NCBI GenBank assembly: GCA_905202055.1
Contig: CAJKQK010000007.1
Coordinates: 1 to 56,896 of the forward strand
Source of the DNA: an uncultured Oxalobacter sp.
Lineage (GTDB): Bacteria; Pseudomonadota; Gammaproteobacteria; Burkholderiales; Burkholderiaceae_D
Length of the DNA: 56,896 bases
Reading direction: 5' to 3'
Of the stretch, positions 1 through 8,074 are shown one piece after another. A program made the translations under genes and the position numbers. Each line of letters begins with the position of its first letter. Position 1 is the first letter of the stretch. The notes beneath the pieces are model-generated. The model did not search any database, was not told the DNA's origin, and saw only the letters and a list, made by a program, of their open reading frames with translations.

Positions 1-53
1 ATTGTTCCTACGTTTACGTGCGGCTTCGTCCGCTCATACTTGCTCTTTGCCAT
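1..53 (-). CDS. tuf: Elongation factor Tu, N-terminal fragment
   Basis: Only the first 17 complete codons lie in the window; the gene runs off the left edge. The minus-strand translation begins MAKSKYERTKPHVNVGT, the near-invariant start of bacterial EF-Tu, the GTPase that delivers aminoacyl-tRNA to the ribosome. An AGGAG ribosome binding site sits just upstream of the ATG. The gene follows tRNA-Tyr, tRNA-Gly and tRNA-Thr on the same strand, the classical tufB arrangement, and is probably cotranscribed with them. Whether this is tufA or tufB cannot be told from the fragment; the tRNA context favours tufB. Confidence 0.95.
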   Translation of the reverse strand, partial: MAKSKYERTKPHVNVGT

Positions 54-146
54 TTTCAACTCCTAACTAATGAAGAGAATATCAAGACCCACGCCCGACT
101 TCTACGCGATGCAAACAAAACACCATTTTTTGAAAAGCACAATCTG

Positions 147-221
<75 letters not shown>

Positions 222-243
222 AACTAATCTTTAGCAAAATGAC

Positions 244-317
244 TGGAGCGGGCGAAGGGAATCGAACCCTCGTCTTAAGCTTGGAAGGCTTCGGCTCTAC
301 CATTGAGCTACACCCGC
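244..317 (-). tRNA. tRNA-Gly (TCC)
   Basis: The minus-strand cloverleaf has acceptor arm GCGGGTG paired with CGCCCGC (one G-U pair), anticodon TCC in the loop, T loop TTCGATT, and an encoded CCA at 244-246. It is the middle tRNA of the Tyr-Gly-Thr cluster upstream of tuf. Confidence 0.97.
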
Positions 318-346
318 ACTCGCTACTTTCACTTTGCGTAATCTTG

Positions 347-432
347 TGGTGGAGAGGGCTGGATTCGAACCAGCGTACTCGTAAGAGGGCAGATTTACAG
401 TCTGCTGCCATTAACCACTCGGCCACCTCTCC
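347..432 (-). tRNA. tRNA-Tyr (GTA)
   Basis: This is a class II tRNA of 86 nt with a long variable arm. The acceptor stem is GGAGAGG paired with CCTCTCC, the anticodon is GTA in loop CTGTAAA, and CCA is encoded at 347-349. It is first in the tRNA-tuf transcription unit; the promoter lies 15 nt upstream of its 5' end. Confidence 0.97.
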
Positions 433-446
433 GCAAGGAACCTCGA

Positions 447-475
447 ATTATGCCGGATACGACAGCACAAGTCAA
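447..475 (-). promoter_or_regulatory. Sigma-70 promoter of the tRNA-tuf unit
   Basis: On the minus strand a TTGACT -35 box (470-475) is separated by exactly 17 nt from a CATAAT -10 box (447-452). It lies just ahead of tRNA-Tyr. This is one of the best sigma-70 matches in the window, as expected for a stable RNA/EF-Tu promoter. Confidence 0.75.
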
Positions 476-622
476 TGCACCTATTTCAGATAAACAACAA
501 TTTGATTTGGTTTTCGCGCAATTATACGCTTCAAATCGCTTCAGAACGCTTTCACGTGAAAACCACACATGCCGAATCGCCGCTTTTCACAAAAAAACCA
601 CAGTATTCCTACAGTCACCTGC

Positions 623-928
623 TTAACGATGTTCACGATGATATCCACGATGACCGTGATATTTTCCACGGTGATAACGAGGAGCAGAATGCCCGGACAC
701 AATAAAGCCCGAAACATAAGGGTATACGACCGGAGCAGACTGAACGACGGTTGCAACGGGAACGACCGGTGCATTATAGACGGCAGCAGGAGCAGGAGCA
801 GGAGCAAGCACAACAGGAACACCGATATTGACCGACCAGTTTCCCGCACTGGCGGATAAGGGCAATGAAAAAACACCGATAGCCAGCGCCATCGCACCAA
901 AACACGAAAGCAATTTTGTATTTCTCAT
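623..928 (-). CDS. Small exported protein with Ala/Pro/Val core and His-rich tail
   Basis: I do not recognise this 101-residue protein. It begins with a clear Sec signal peptide (MRNTK, a hydrophobic stretch, then LSASAG with probable cleavage after ASA near residue 28). The mature part is a low-complexity segment of Ala, Pro and Val (APAPAPAAVYNAPVVPVATV) followed by a basic tail rich in His, Arg, Gly and Tyr (HRGKYHGHRGYHREHR). A good ribosome binding site, TAGGAG, precedes the ATG. Small envelope proteins of this composition are common in Burkholderiales and usually have no assigned function; the His-rich tail might bind metal, but that is speculation. It stands alone between the tRNA promoter and a small membrane peptide. 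Confidence 0.75.
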   Translation of the reverse strand: MRNTKLLSCFGAMALAIGVFSLPLSASAGNWSVNIGVPVVLAPAPAPAAVYNAPVVPVATVVQSAPVVYPYVSGFIVSGHSAPRYHRGKYHGHRGYHREHR

Positions 929-1102
929 GATTTTCTCCTATTGGAAAAGAATGTCATGAGGTACATTAAAGCGGAATTGGTTACGTTAACCTATTCATAT
1001 ACTGTAAGATATGTAACAGACTTTTTCACCGGCACCGTGTTTCAAATACCGGTTTCGGTTTTTCAGAAAAATACAGATAGTTAAACCATCTCACGATAAA
1101 AC

Positions 1103-1222
1103 ATGGCTCAGGATAAACAACCCAAAAAAACCGGATGGATGACGACCTTTTTACGAGGCCTTGCCATTTTTTTTCTCATTATGGGCGTCTACTATTTCGC
1201 CAAGGCATGGCTCTTTAACTAA
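1103..1222 (+). CDS. Possible 39-residue single-span membrane peptide
   Basis: An ATG-initiated frame encodes a short Lys-rich cytoplasmic head (MAQDKQPKKTGW), a hydrophobic segment (GLAIFFLIMGVYYFAKAW) and a TAA stop. The pattern, positive residues first and then one membrane helix, is that of a real small membrane protein. No convincing ribosome binding site is visible and I know no family for it. It lies alone on the plus strand, 15 bases before the end of the convergent dacB gene. It could be a chance frame; conservation in relatives would decide. Confidence 0.45.
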   Translation: MAQDKQPKKTGWMTTFLRGLAIFFLIMGVYYFAKAWLFN

Positions 1223-1237
1223 AATCAGCCCTGAAAT

Positions 1238-2659
1238 TCAGTTATTTTCATAAGTCCAGTTCAACACTTCATTGATCATATTGCGCGAAAATTTTGCGTT
1301 CGGGTCGTTGACCATGCAGACGACAAAATAGCGTCTGCCGCTTTTCGCCAGAACGTATCCTGCAATCGCCCTGACATTATCGATCGCCCCGGTTTTGATA
1401 TGGGCTTTTCCAGCGATGGCATCTTCTTTCAAACGTTTCGACATCGTCCCGTCCTTGCCTGCAATAGGAAAAGAGGACATCAGTTCAGGCATTACCGGTG
1501 AATGAAAAGCCGCATTCAGAATCCGGCTCATCGTCGAAGGCGACATTTTTTCCAGACGGGACAATCCCGAGCCATTCTCGATGACCAGACCACCGGAAGA
1601 AATGTTTTTGCTTGCCAACCAGTTTTTTATGGCTTCAATACCTGCCGATACATCGGCATGGTCTCCGTAAACGTGATGCCCGATACTCAGCAGTAACTGG
1701 CGAGCCATGACATTATTGCTGTGTTTGTTCACTGTTGACACAACGGACGATAATTCGGGGGATATCCACTCGGCAAGCTTTGATGCATCAGGTGGCAATA
1801 TCCCGTCGATGACCTTTCCCCCGAAACGACCTCCGGCCTCTTTCCACAGCGTTGAAAAAACACTTTCGAAATAACGTGTATTGCTCATTTGATATGGATG
1901 GATCGACCAGTTTTTTTCCTGGCAGGCGCTGGAATACATTCCATCGAAATTGGCGCGCCGGTCGTCGAATTGAAGAACAATGTCTTTTTTCCAGTCGCCA
2001 CACTCAGCATTCGATAACAGCGGCGGAGTAATTTCAACGCCATCCAGCCGTGGTTCGAAAATCACGTCAACCTTATTTTCCGACTCCTTCGGAACCAGCC
2101 TGACATCAATTTTCTTTTCATTCAAAAGAAGGCCATCAGGACCTGCATTGTAGGGTTTCAAAGGCTCTGCATCGAAAGCGGCCGCATCGAAGGGCATTAT
2201 CTTGAACACGCTTCGGTCCAGAATGACATTTCCCCTGATATCGCGAACTCCTGCATCCTGTATCTGGCGAAGAAACAACCATAACTCTTTTTGCGAGAAA
2301 ACAGGATCTCCGCTGCCTTTTATAATCAGGTCGCCATATAAAACACCATCTTCAAGCTTTCCAGAGATGTATGCACCTGTTTTCCAGGTATAAGACGGGC
2401 CCAGCAATTCAAGAGCTGCATAGCTGGTAAGCACCTTCATCGTCGAAGCCGGTGCAAAAGCGACATCGGCGTTATGATTGAGCAGGGGGAGATTTGAATT
2501 CACTTCCCCAATCATAATCCCGACCGAATTTTCCGGTATGGCTGCGAGTTCGAGTTCATATTTAATCGAAGACGGCAGTTCCTGCGAAAAAACAGGCAAT
2601 GCCAGCACAAGAAACAATCCGGAAAACCATTTTCGACAGAATGCGGCTGTTTTTCTCAT
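1238..2659 (-). CDS. dacB: D-alanyl-D-alanine carboxypeptidase/endopeptidase (PBP4)
   Basis: This 473-residue protein is a periplasmic penicillin-binding protein of the PBP4/S13 family. It trims or cleaves peptidoglycan cross-links. The N-terminus is a signal peptide ending near LPVFSQ (about residue 26). The three active-site motifs are present: S72-T-M-K75, S314-N-N316 and K422-T-G424. The long insert between the first two motifs matches PBP4 rather than the smaller DacA type, and the length is usual for the family. The gene is monocistronic on the minus strand, divergent from the feo operon across a 130-bp promoter region. Family assignment is secure. Confidence 0.95.
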   Translation of the reverse strand: MRKTAAFCRKWFSGLFLVLALPVFSQELPSSIKYELELAAIPENSVGIMIGEVNSNLPLLNHNADVAFAPASTMKVLTSYAALELLGPSYTWKTGAYISGKLEDGVLYGDLIIKGSGDPVFSQKELWLFLRQIQDAGVRDIRGNVILDRSVFKIMPFDAAAFDAEPLKPYNAGPDGLLLNEKKIDVRLVPKESENKVDVIFEPRLDGVEITPPLLSNAECGDWKKDIVLQFDDRRANFDGMYSSACQEKNWSIHPYQMSNTRYFESVFSTLWKEAGGRFGGKVIDGILPPDASKLAEWISPELSSVVSTVNKHSNNVMARQLLLSIGHHVYGDHADVSAGIEAIKNWLASKNISSGGLVIENGSGLSRLEKMSPSTMSRILNAAFHSPVMPELMSSFPIAGKDGTMSKRLKEDAIAGKAHIKTGAIDNVRAIAGYVLAKSGRRYFVVCMVNDPNAKFSRNMINEVLNWTYENN

Positions 2660-2728
2660 TTTCTAACGTTGTTACATGGTTGTTTGTCGCGGGAGCGAAT
2701 CACTTTACCGCAAGCTTAGGCCTGACTG

Positions 2729-2758
2729 TTGTATTTTACAAAGAGAAACGTCTATAAT
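2729..2758 (+). promoter_or_regulatory. Predicted feo promoter
   Basis: A perfect TATAAT -10 box at 2753-2758 is preceded, with 18-nt spacing, by TTGTAT (2729-2734), a 4/6 match to the -35 consensus. The Fur box begins two bases downstream, so it would cover the transcription start. Confidence 0.55.
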
Positions 2759-2759
2759 T

Positions 2760-2778
2760 GAGAATAATTATCATTAAT
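2760..2778 (+). promoter_or_regulatory. Fur box
   Basis: The 19-mer GAGAATAATTATCATTAAT matches the Fur consensus (GATAATGATAATCATTATC) at 14 of 19 positions. It lies directly behind the feo -10 box and 11 bases before the feoA ATG. Fur with bound iron would block transcription start here. A fur gene is in this window at 9544-9975. Confidence 0.75.
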
Positions 2779-2789
2779 AATATAAACTT

Positions 2790-3092
2790 ATGGGTCTTGC
2801 TCTGCTGAAAAACCTGTCCGCCTCTGTTGACACGCCGATTGACAATCTGGCGCAACTCAGAAAAGGCGATGCTGCGATCATCATCGGTTTTGCCGACGAT
2901 GAAGAGGCTCTTTTCATGAAGACAAGACTGCAGGAACTTGGTTTTTTGCCGGGTGAAAAAATAGTGGTTCACGCTGAAGCGTTTCCCGGAAGAGATCCGA
3001 TGGCCATTCGTGTCGGCAATTCCATTTTTGCACTTCGTCGTTCCGAAGCCGAAAAGATCCGCGTTGTTCAGGCTGTTAACGACGCTGACTGA
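2790..3092 (+). CDS. feoA: Ferrous iron transport protein A
   Basis: This 100-residue protein has the SH3-like FeoA domain: LRKGDAAIIIGF, then LQELGFLPGEKIVVHAEAF, then DPMAIRVGNSIFALRRSEA near the C-terminus. FeoA is a cytoplasmic accessory protein needed for full FeoB activity. The family usually has 75-90 residues, so about 20 N-terminal residues here precede the core. It is first in the operon, directly behind the Fur box, and 23 bases upstream of feoB. Confidence 0.93.
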   Translation: MGLALLKNLSASVDTPIDNLAQLRKGDAAIIIGFADDEEALFMKTRLQELGFLPGEKIVVHAEAFPGRDPMAIRVGNSIFALRRSEAEKIRVVQAVNDAD

Positions 3093-3115
3093 TCCGCTTT
3101 CGAAATTCATTTGCA

Positions 3116-4948
3116 ATGAATCATCCTCTTTCCATTGCCCTGATCGGCAATCCCAATTGCGGGAAGACGGCGCTTTTCAATCGTCTGACCGGCTCCCATC
3201 AAAAAGTCGCCAATTATGCCGGTGTTACTGTTGAACGCAAGGAAGGCTCTCTCACTACCGGAGCCGGGCGGCAATTTCATATTATCGATCTGCCGGGCAT
3301 ATACAGTCTGACGCCATTGTCGCACGACGAAGAAATCACACGCAGTGCACTGATTGACAAGACAAAAGACATTCCCATCGACCTGGTTGTGTTCGTTGCC
3401 GACGCAACGAATCTGAAAAGAAGCCTGAAGCTGATTCTGGATGTCATTGAATTGGGTTACCCGACTGTCCTGGCACTGAATATGACTGATCTTGCCAGAA
3501 AAAGCGGGCAGGTCGTCAATCTCGACATATTGCAAAAAGAACTGGGCGTCCCCGTTGTCGAAACCACCGCCATTCAATCCAATGGCGTCAAGTCACTTCT
3601 CGACATTCTCGACAATCCGGAAGGCCTGATAAACCGTCAGATATCCCGAAACTCCGGTGAAGCCGGTGACATAAAAAAAATACTGGGGGCGGCCATCACG
3701 AAAAATGCCGATACCTACTCATTGAACCAGCGTATCGATGCATTCGTTCTGCACCCCCTGCTGGGTTTTCCCATTCTTCTGTGCATTCTGTTTTTCATGT
3801 TCCAGGCTGTTTTCAGTTGGGCAGAGCTGCCAAAAGAATGGATCGAGGCTGGCGTCGAAAGTGTCGGCAGCTTTTTCACTGTCATGCTTCCGGATGGCAT
3901 TTTGCGAAGTCTGGTTGTCGACGGAATTATTGCCGGAATGGGCAGTATTGTCGTTTTCCTGCCGCAAATCCTCATCCTGTTTTTCTTTATTCTGGTTCTT
4001 GAAGAATCAGGGTACCTGCCCCGTGCCGCCTTCATGCTCGACAAACTGATGAGCAGTATCGGCTTGTCCGGTCATGCGTTTATTCCCCTGCTTTCCAGCT
4101 TTGCCTGTGCCGTTCCCGGCATCATGGCCACCCGGACAATCCGGAACAAAAAAGACAGGATCATTACCATTCTGATCGCCCCCTTGATGACCTGCTCGGC
4201 GCGCTTGCCCGTTTATTCACTCATTATCGGCGCCTTCATTCCAAACAGGGCAATGGGGCTTTTCAATCTTCAGGGTCTGGTCCTTTTCTTCCTGTACATT
4301 TGCGGCATCATAGCTGCCATTTTCGTCGCATGGATCATGAAACGGCTCGTTGGCAAAAACGAGTACCAGCCCCTTCTGATGGAACTTCCGTCTTACCATC
4401 TTCCTCAAATCAGAAACGTCGCCATAGGCTTATGGATTCGGGCACGCATATTTCTGGTCAGAGTCAGTACAATTATTTTCGCCACATCCGTATTGTTATG
4501 GGCTTTGTCAACATTTCCATCGCCCCCCGAAGGAGCTGTCGGACCGGCCATCCAGTACAGTTTTGCGGGACAACTCGGACATTTACTGGAATATATTGTC
4601 AAACCCATAGGGTTTAACTGGCAAATTGCGGTTGCCCTGATTCCGGCGATGGCAGCAAGAGAAATCGCCGTCAGCGCGCTGGGAACGGTTTATGCGCTTT
4701 CTGCCGGTGGAGATGATTTGTCCGTCGCACTCTCCTCGCTTCTTTCCTCGAGCTGGAGGTTGCCGACAGCCCTGTCTTTATTGGCATGGTTCGTTTTTGC
4801 GCCCCAATGTTTTGCGACGTTAGGTGTTATCAAGCGCGAAACGAATTCATGGTGGGTCATGATATTTGCGGCAGCTTACCTCTTTTGCCTGGCATACCTC
4901 GCTTCATTTGCGACGTATCATATTGCCCTTTTTTTCCTGGGTTCGTGA
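3116..4948 (+). CDS. feoB: Ferrous iron transporter FeoB
   Basis: This 610-residue inner-membrane protein imports Fe(II). It has an N-terminal G domain with G1 GNPNCGKT (residues 11-18), a G3-type DLPGIYSL, and G4 NMTD in place of NKxD, which is usual for FeoB. The membrane part holds two gate repeats with the Cys-containing segments SSFACAVPGIMATRTI and ALIPAMAAREIAVSALG, the latter lacking a Cys. It is shorter than the 770-residue enterobacterial form and lacks its C-terminal extension; short FeoB proteins are common in betaproteobacteria. The stop codon lies two bases before the next gene, so translation is probably coupled. Confidence 0.96.
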   Translation: MNHPLSIALIGNPNCGKTALFNRLTGSHQKVANYAGVTVERKEGSLTTGAGRQFHIIDLPGIYSLTPLSHDEEITRSALIDKTKDIPIDLVVFVADATNLKRSLKLILDVIELGYPTVLALNMTDLARKSGQVVNLDILQKELGVPVVETTAIQSNGVKSLLDILDNPEGLINRQISRNSGEAGDIKKILGAAITKNADTYSLNQRIDAFVLHPLLGFPILLCILFFMFQAVFSWAELPKEWIEAGVESVGSFFTVMLPDGILRSLVVDGIIAGMGSIVVFLPQILILFFFILVLEESGYLPRAAFMLDKLMSSIGLSGHAFIPLLSSFACAVPGIMATRTIRNKKDRIITILIAPLMTCSARLPVYSLIIGAFIPNRAMGLFNLQGLVLFFLYICGIIAAIFVAWIMKRLVGKNEYQPLLMELPSYHLPQIRNVAIGLWIRARIFLVRVSTIIFATSVLLWALSTFPSPPEGAVGPAIQYSFAGQLGHLLEYIVKPIGFNWQIAVALIPAMAAREIAVSALGTVYALSAGGDDLSVALSSLLSSSWRLPTALSLLAWFVFAPQCFATLGVIKRETNSWWVMIFAAAYLFCLAYLASFATYHIALFFLGS

Positions 4949-4950
4949 AT

Positions 4951-5217
4951 ATGCAGAATCTGATTGTCACGTGTATCATCATTTTCTCGATCGGTATCCT
5001 TTACCGTTATGGAGCGTCTTATGCGCTCAAATACCGTATCCGTAATGGTCTTTTCAAACTGTTCATGCGGATGAACGTCAAAGGACTGGCTGGTAAAATT
5101 AATCCTGAACAGTTGAAAAACAATCTTTCCGACTGCTGCGGCTGCAGCAAATGTCCTCCACAAAAAGAAAACGTTCATCCGATCCGTATTGTCAAAAAAC
5201 CGGATATGGACAAATAA
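4951..5217 (+). CDS. Cys-rich single-span membrane protein of the feo operon
   Basis: The frame begins with ATG two bases after feoB stops and encodes 88 residues. It has one N-terminal membrane helix (about residues 2-20), a basic amphipathic middle (KYRIRNGLFKLFMRMNVKG) and a cysteine cluster DCCGCSKCPP near residue 62. Small Cys-rich proteins encoded after FeoB are known in many bacteria, and a family of unknown function (DUF6587-like) matches this build; I make that link from memory. It is not homologous to the winged-helix FeoC of enterics. The cysteines could hold iron or a cluster at the inner face of the membrane; that is inference. The longer upstream reading frame would lie within feoB, so I chose the internal ATG. 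Confidence 0.8.
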   Translation: MQNLIVTCIIIFSIGILYRYGASYALKYRIRNGLFKLFMRMNVKGLAGKINPEQLKNNLSDCCGCSKCPPQKENVHPIRIVKKPDMDK

Positions 5218-5312
5218 AATCCGGGACGCATGTCCTCTGACAAACGGTTTAATTTCCATCAAACGTCATATTTTGTGTTTTTGCACAAAGCGGAAAAAAA
5301 ATTTTCTTATAT

Positions 5313-5340
5313 CTTGAAATCTTTATGTGTCGCCCATATA
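5313..5340 (+). promoter_or_regulatory. Sigma-32 type heat-shock promoter of groESL
   Basis: CTTGAAA (5313-5319), 13 nt, then CCCATATA (5333-5340) matches the RpoH consensus CTTGAA-N13-17-CCCCATnT closely. The CIRCE operator begins one base after the -10 element, so the transcription start falls inside it. Confidence 0.75.
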
Positions 5341-5341
5341 C

Positions 5342-5368
5342 TTAGCACTCATCGAAAGAGAGTGCTAA
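5342..5368 (+). promoter_or_regulatory. CIRCE operator (HrcA site)
   Basis: A perfect inverted repeat, TTAGCACTC and GAGTGCTAA, is separated by a 9-nt spacer, which is exactly the canonical CIRCE layout. HrcA binds it to repress groESL until heat stress. It lies 104 bases before the groES ATG. The hrcA gene itself is not in the window. Confidence 0.95.
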
Positions 5369-5472
5369 CAGTCTCTCCTGATCCAGATTGAAGAAAAAAA
5401 GATTCAAGGTGGCCTGAAACGTTCAGGCCGTTATCCATAAAACATAAAACATTGATTTATAAGGAAATCATT

Positions 5473-5763
5473 ATGAAACTTCGTCCTTTGCAAGATCGCA
5501 TCATTGTCAAACGCGTAGACCAGGAAAAAACCACCGCCTCCGGCATCGTTATTCCTGATAATGCGGCAGAAAAGCCTGACCAAGGCGAAGTCATCGCTGT
5601 TGGCAATGGCAAAGTACTGGAAGACGGCAAAGTCCTGCCACTCGACGTAAAAGTCGGCGACATCGTTCTTTTCGGAAAATATTCCGGCCAGACCGTCAAG
5701 GTCGATGGTGAAGAACTGCTCGTCATGCATGAATCCGACGTTATGGCAATTGTCCAGAACTGA
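5473..5763 (+). CDS. groES: Co-chaperonin GroES
   Basis: This 96-residue protein begins MKLRPLQDRIIVKRVDQEKT, the typical GroES start. It carries the mobile-loop region KTTASGIVIP and ends HESDVMAIVQN. Seven copies cap the GroEL ring. I chose the ATG at 5473 over an in-frame upstream start because it matches the family and has AAGGAA eight bases upstream. groEL follows 67 bases later in the same operon, under the sigma-32/CIRCE control region. Confidence 0.97.
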   Translation: MKLRPLQDRIIVKRVDQEKTTASGIVIPDNAAEKPDQGEVIAVGNGKVLEDGKVLPLDVKVGDIVLFGKYSGQTVKVDGEELLVMHESDVMAIVQN

Positions 5764-5830
5764 TCAAACTTGCAAGAGCCTCTGAAAGGCTTTTCCAAAA
5801 GCATACAAACATTTAATTTAGGAGAATTTC

Positions 5831-7477
5831 ATGTCAGCTAAAGAAGTCGTATTCGGCGATAGCGGCCGTAATAAAATGGTTGAAGGCGTCAACATCCTTG
5901 CGGACGCCGTCAAGGTTACATTGGGACCAAAAGGCAGAAATGTCGTGCTGGAACGCACCTGGGGTGCCCCGACCATCACCAAGGATGGCGTTTCCGTTGC
6001 AAAGGAAATCGAACTGAAAGACAAGCTCATGAATATGGGCGCACAGATGGTCAAGGAAGTCGCTTCCAAAACCAGTGACAACGCCGGTGACGGTACCACA
6101 ACCGCTACCGTTCTGGCTCAGGCCATCGTTCGCGAAGGCATGAAGTACGTTGCTGCCGGCATGAATCCAATGGATCTGAAACGCGGTATTGACAAGGCTG
6201 TCGAAGCAACCATCGATGAACTGAAAAAAATCGCAAAACCTTGTACCACCAGCAAGGAAATCGCACAGGTCGGTTCCATTTCCGCCAACAGCGATCACTC
6301 CATCGGTGAACGCATCGCCGAAGCCATGGAAAAAGTCGGCAAGGAAGGCGTCATTACCATCGAGGACGGCAAATCCTTAAATGATGAACTGGATATCGTG
6401 GAAGGTATGCAATTCGACCGTGGCTATCTGTCCCCATACTTCATCAACAATGCGGAAAAACAGACTGTCGCCATGGACAATCCTTACATCCTGCTTTGTG
6501 AAAAGAAAATCTCCAATATCCGTGATCTGCTGCCGGTTCTGGAACAGGTTGCCAAAGCCAGCCGTCCGCTGCTGATCATCGCTGAGGACATCGAAGGCGA
6601 AGCACTGGCTACTCTGGTTGTCAACAACATCCGCGGCATCCTTAAAACCTGTGCAGTCAAGGCTCCGGGGTTCGGCGACCGTCGCAAGGCAATGCTCGAA
6701 GACATCGCCATCCTGACGGGTGGACAGGTTATCGCCGAAGAAGTCGGCCTGACGCTGGAAAATACCACACTTGAACAACTCGGCCAGGCAAAACGCATCG
6801 AAGTCAACAAGGAAAACACCACCATTATCGATGGTGCCGGTCAGGCTGACGCGATTGAAGCCCGTGTCAAACAGGTCCGCGTCCAGATGGAAGAAGCGAC
6901 TTCCGATTACGACAAGGAAAAACTGCAGGAACGTATTGCGAAACTGGCTGGCGGCGTTGCTGTCATCAAGGTCGGTGCCGCAACCGAAGTTGAAATGAAA
7001 GAAAAGAAAGCCCGCGTTGAAGATGCATTGCACGCAACCCGTGCTGCAGTTGAAGAAGGTATCGTTCCTGGCGGTGGTGTTGCCCTGCTCCGTGCCCGTG
7101 CCAACGCCAAAGTCAAGGCTGACAATGCCGATCAGCAGGCTGGTATCAATATCGTTATGCGTTCTGTTGAAGAACCGCTGCGCATGATCGTTCACAATGC
7201 TGGTGAAGAAGCTTCCGTCGTTGTGAACAAAGTCATGGAAGGTTCCGGAAACTTCGGCTACAACGCTGCCAACGGCACCTATGGCGACATGGTCGAAATG
7301 GGCGTTGTCGATCCAGCCAAAGTCACCCGTTCTGCACTGCAGAATGCCGCATCCATTGCCGGATTGATGCTGACCACAGATTGCATGGTCTATGACATCC
7401 CTGAAGAAAAAGCCGCTCCTGATATGGGTGGCATGGGCGGTATGGGTGGAATGGGAGGCATGGGCGGAATGATGTAA
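5831..7477 (+). CDS. groEL: Chaperonin GroEL
   Basis: The 548-residue chaperonin folds proteins in a double seven-subunit ring with GroES. Conserved segments include VTLGPKGRNVVLE, the ATP-binding GDGTTTATVLAQ, and VEEGIVPGGGVALLRA. The C-terminus is the standard flexible Gly-Met tail, four GGM repeats and a final Met. An AGGAG site stands nine bases before the ATG. A strong hairpin terminator closes the operon. Full length, no anomalies. Confidence 0.98.
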   Translation: MSAKEVVFGDSGRNKMVEGVNILADAVKVTLGPKGRNVVLERTWGAPTITKDGVSVAKEIELKDKLMNMGAQMVKEVASKTSDNAGDGTTTATVLAQAIVREGMKYVAAGMNPMDLKRGIDKAVEATIDELKKIAKPCTTSKEIAQVGSISANSDHSIGERIAEAMEKVGKEGVITIEDGKSLNDELDIVEGMQFDRGYLSPYFINNAEKQTVAMDNPYILLCEKKISNIRDLLPVLEQVAKASRPLLIIAEDIEGEALATLVVNNIRGILKTCAVKAPGFGDRRKAMLEDIAILTGGQVIAEEVGLTLENTTLEQLGQAKRIEVNKENTTIIDGAGQADAIEARVKQVRVQMEEATSDYDKEKLQERIAKLAGGVAVIKVGAATEVEMKEKKARVEDALHATRAAVEEGIVPGGGVALLRARANAKVKADNADQQAGINIVMRSVEEPLRMIVHNAGEEASVVVNKVMEGSGNFGYNAANGTYGDMVEMGVVDPAKVTRSALQNAASIAGLMLTTDCMVYDIPEEKAAPDMGGMGGMGGMGGMGGMM

Positions 7478-7503
7478 TTCTTCCTCTCGAACCCGCATTA
7501 CCC

Positions 7504-7535
7504 AAAAGCCTGCAGGTTTTCCTGCAGGCTTTTTT
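7504..7535. terminator. Terminator shared by groEL and the marR gene
   Basis: A nine-base-pair GCCTGCAGG/CCTGCAGGC hairpin with a TTTT loop is flanked by an A run on the left and T run on the right. It can stop transcription from both sides. Its right edge touches the stop codon of the convergent MarR gene. Confidence 0.9.
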
Positions 7536-8037
7536 ACATCGTAAACGGCAATGGTTGCAGGGCGAATTCTTCGTCCACCTGCTGAATACTTTGCAAGAGA
7601 ACATCCATGGATTCGCCCAATCGCAGGAGATCGTCGCCCTTCATTTGAGACAAGGCTTCAGGCAACAGGCCCCTTACCGGTTCCGGTGCCTTTTTCATCA
7701 ATAACTTGCCTTTTTCGGTGAGCGACAGATTGACGATTCTCTGATCCGTTACCTGACGAGTCTTTTCAATCATTCCTTTCTTTTCAAGCGCATCCAGAAG
7801 GTTGCTGGCCGTTGTCTGGTGAATGGCGAGTTTTTTTGCCACTTCCCCGACCCGTAGTCCGGGAGTAACATTAATTTCTTTCATGATCCAGAGCTGTGCT
7901 CCCGTCACGCCCAGCTGTTTTTCCACACGCTGGGAATATTTCTGGGCAGCGCTCACGATAATCCGGAATTTCTGCAGGATTTCCAGATAAGAGAGTTCGC
8001 TGGAATGTGGCTGTGCCGATTTTGGTTTTCTGCTCAT
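7534..8037 (-). CDS. MarR-family transcriptional regulator
   Basis: This 167-residue protein has the MarR winged helix-turn-helix layout: a leading helix (LEILQKFRIIVSAAQKYSQR), the recognition region LRVGEVAKKLAIHQTTASNL, the wing LEKKGMIEKTRQVTDQRIVN, and LSLTEKGKLLM. I chose the start MSRKPKS, because a longer in-frame start would run through the palindrome at 8075-8092. It is divergent from a ClC transporter gene with 87 bases between the starts. A role as repressor of itself and of the neighbouring transporter is inference from that layout. The effector is unknown. Confidence 0.88.
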   Translation of the reverse strand: MSRKPKSAQPHSSELSYLEILQKFRIIVSAAQKYSQRVEKQLGVTGAQLWIMKEINVTPGLRVGEVAKKLAIHQTTASNLLDALEKKGMIEKTRQVTDQRIVNLSLTEKGKLLMKKAPEPVRGLLPEALSQMKGDDLLRLGESMDVLLQSIQQVDEEFALQPLPFTM

Positions 8038-8074
8038 TAAAAATATTGCCCTGAATATAAGGATAAGCTTGAAA

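Noticed and set aside
7434..7474. Short tandem repeat at the end of groEL
   Set aside because: It encodes the normal GGM tail of GroEL, not an independent repeat.
6377..7498. 373-residue frame antisense to groEL
   Set aside because: Antisense shadow of groEL; His-Thr-Ala repeats at its start are the reverse of the GGM tail.
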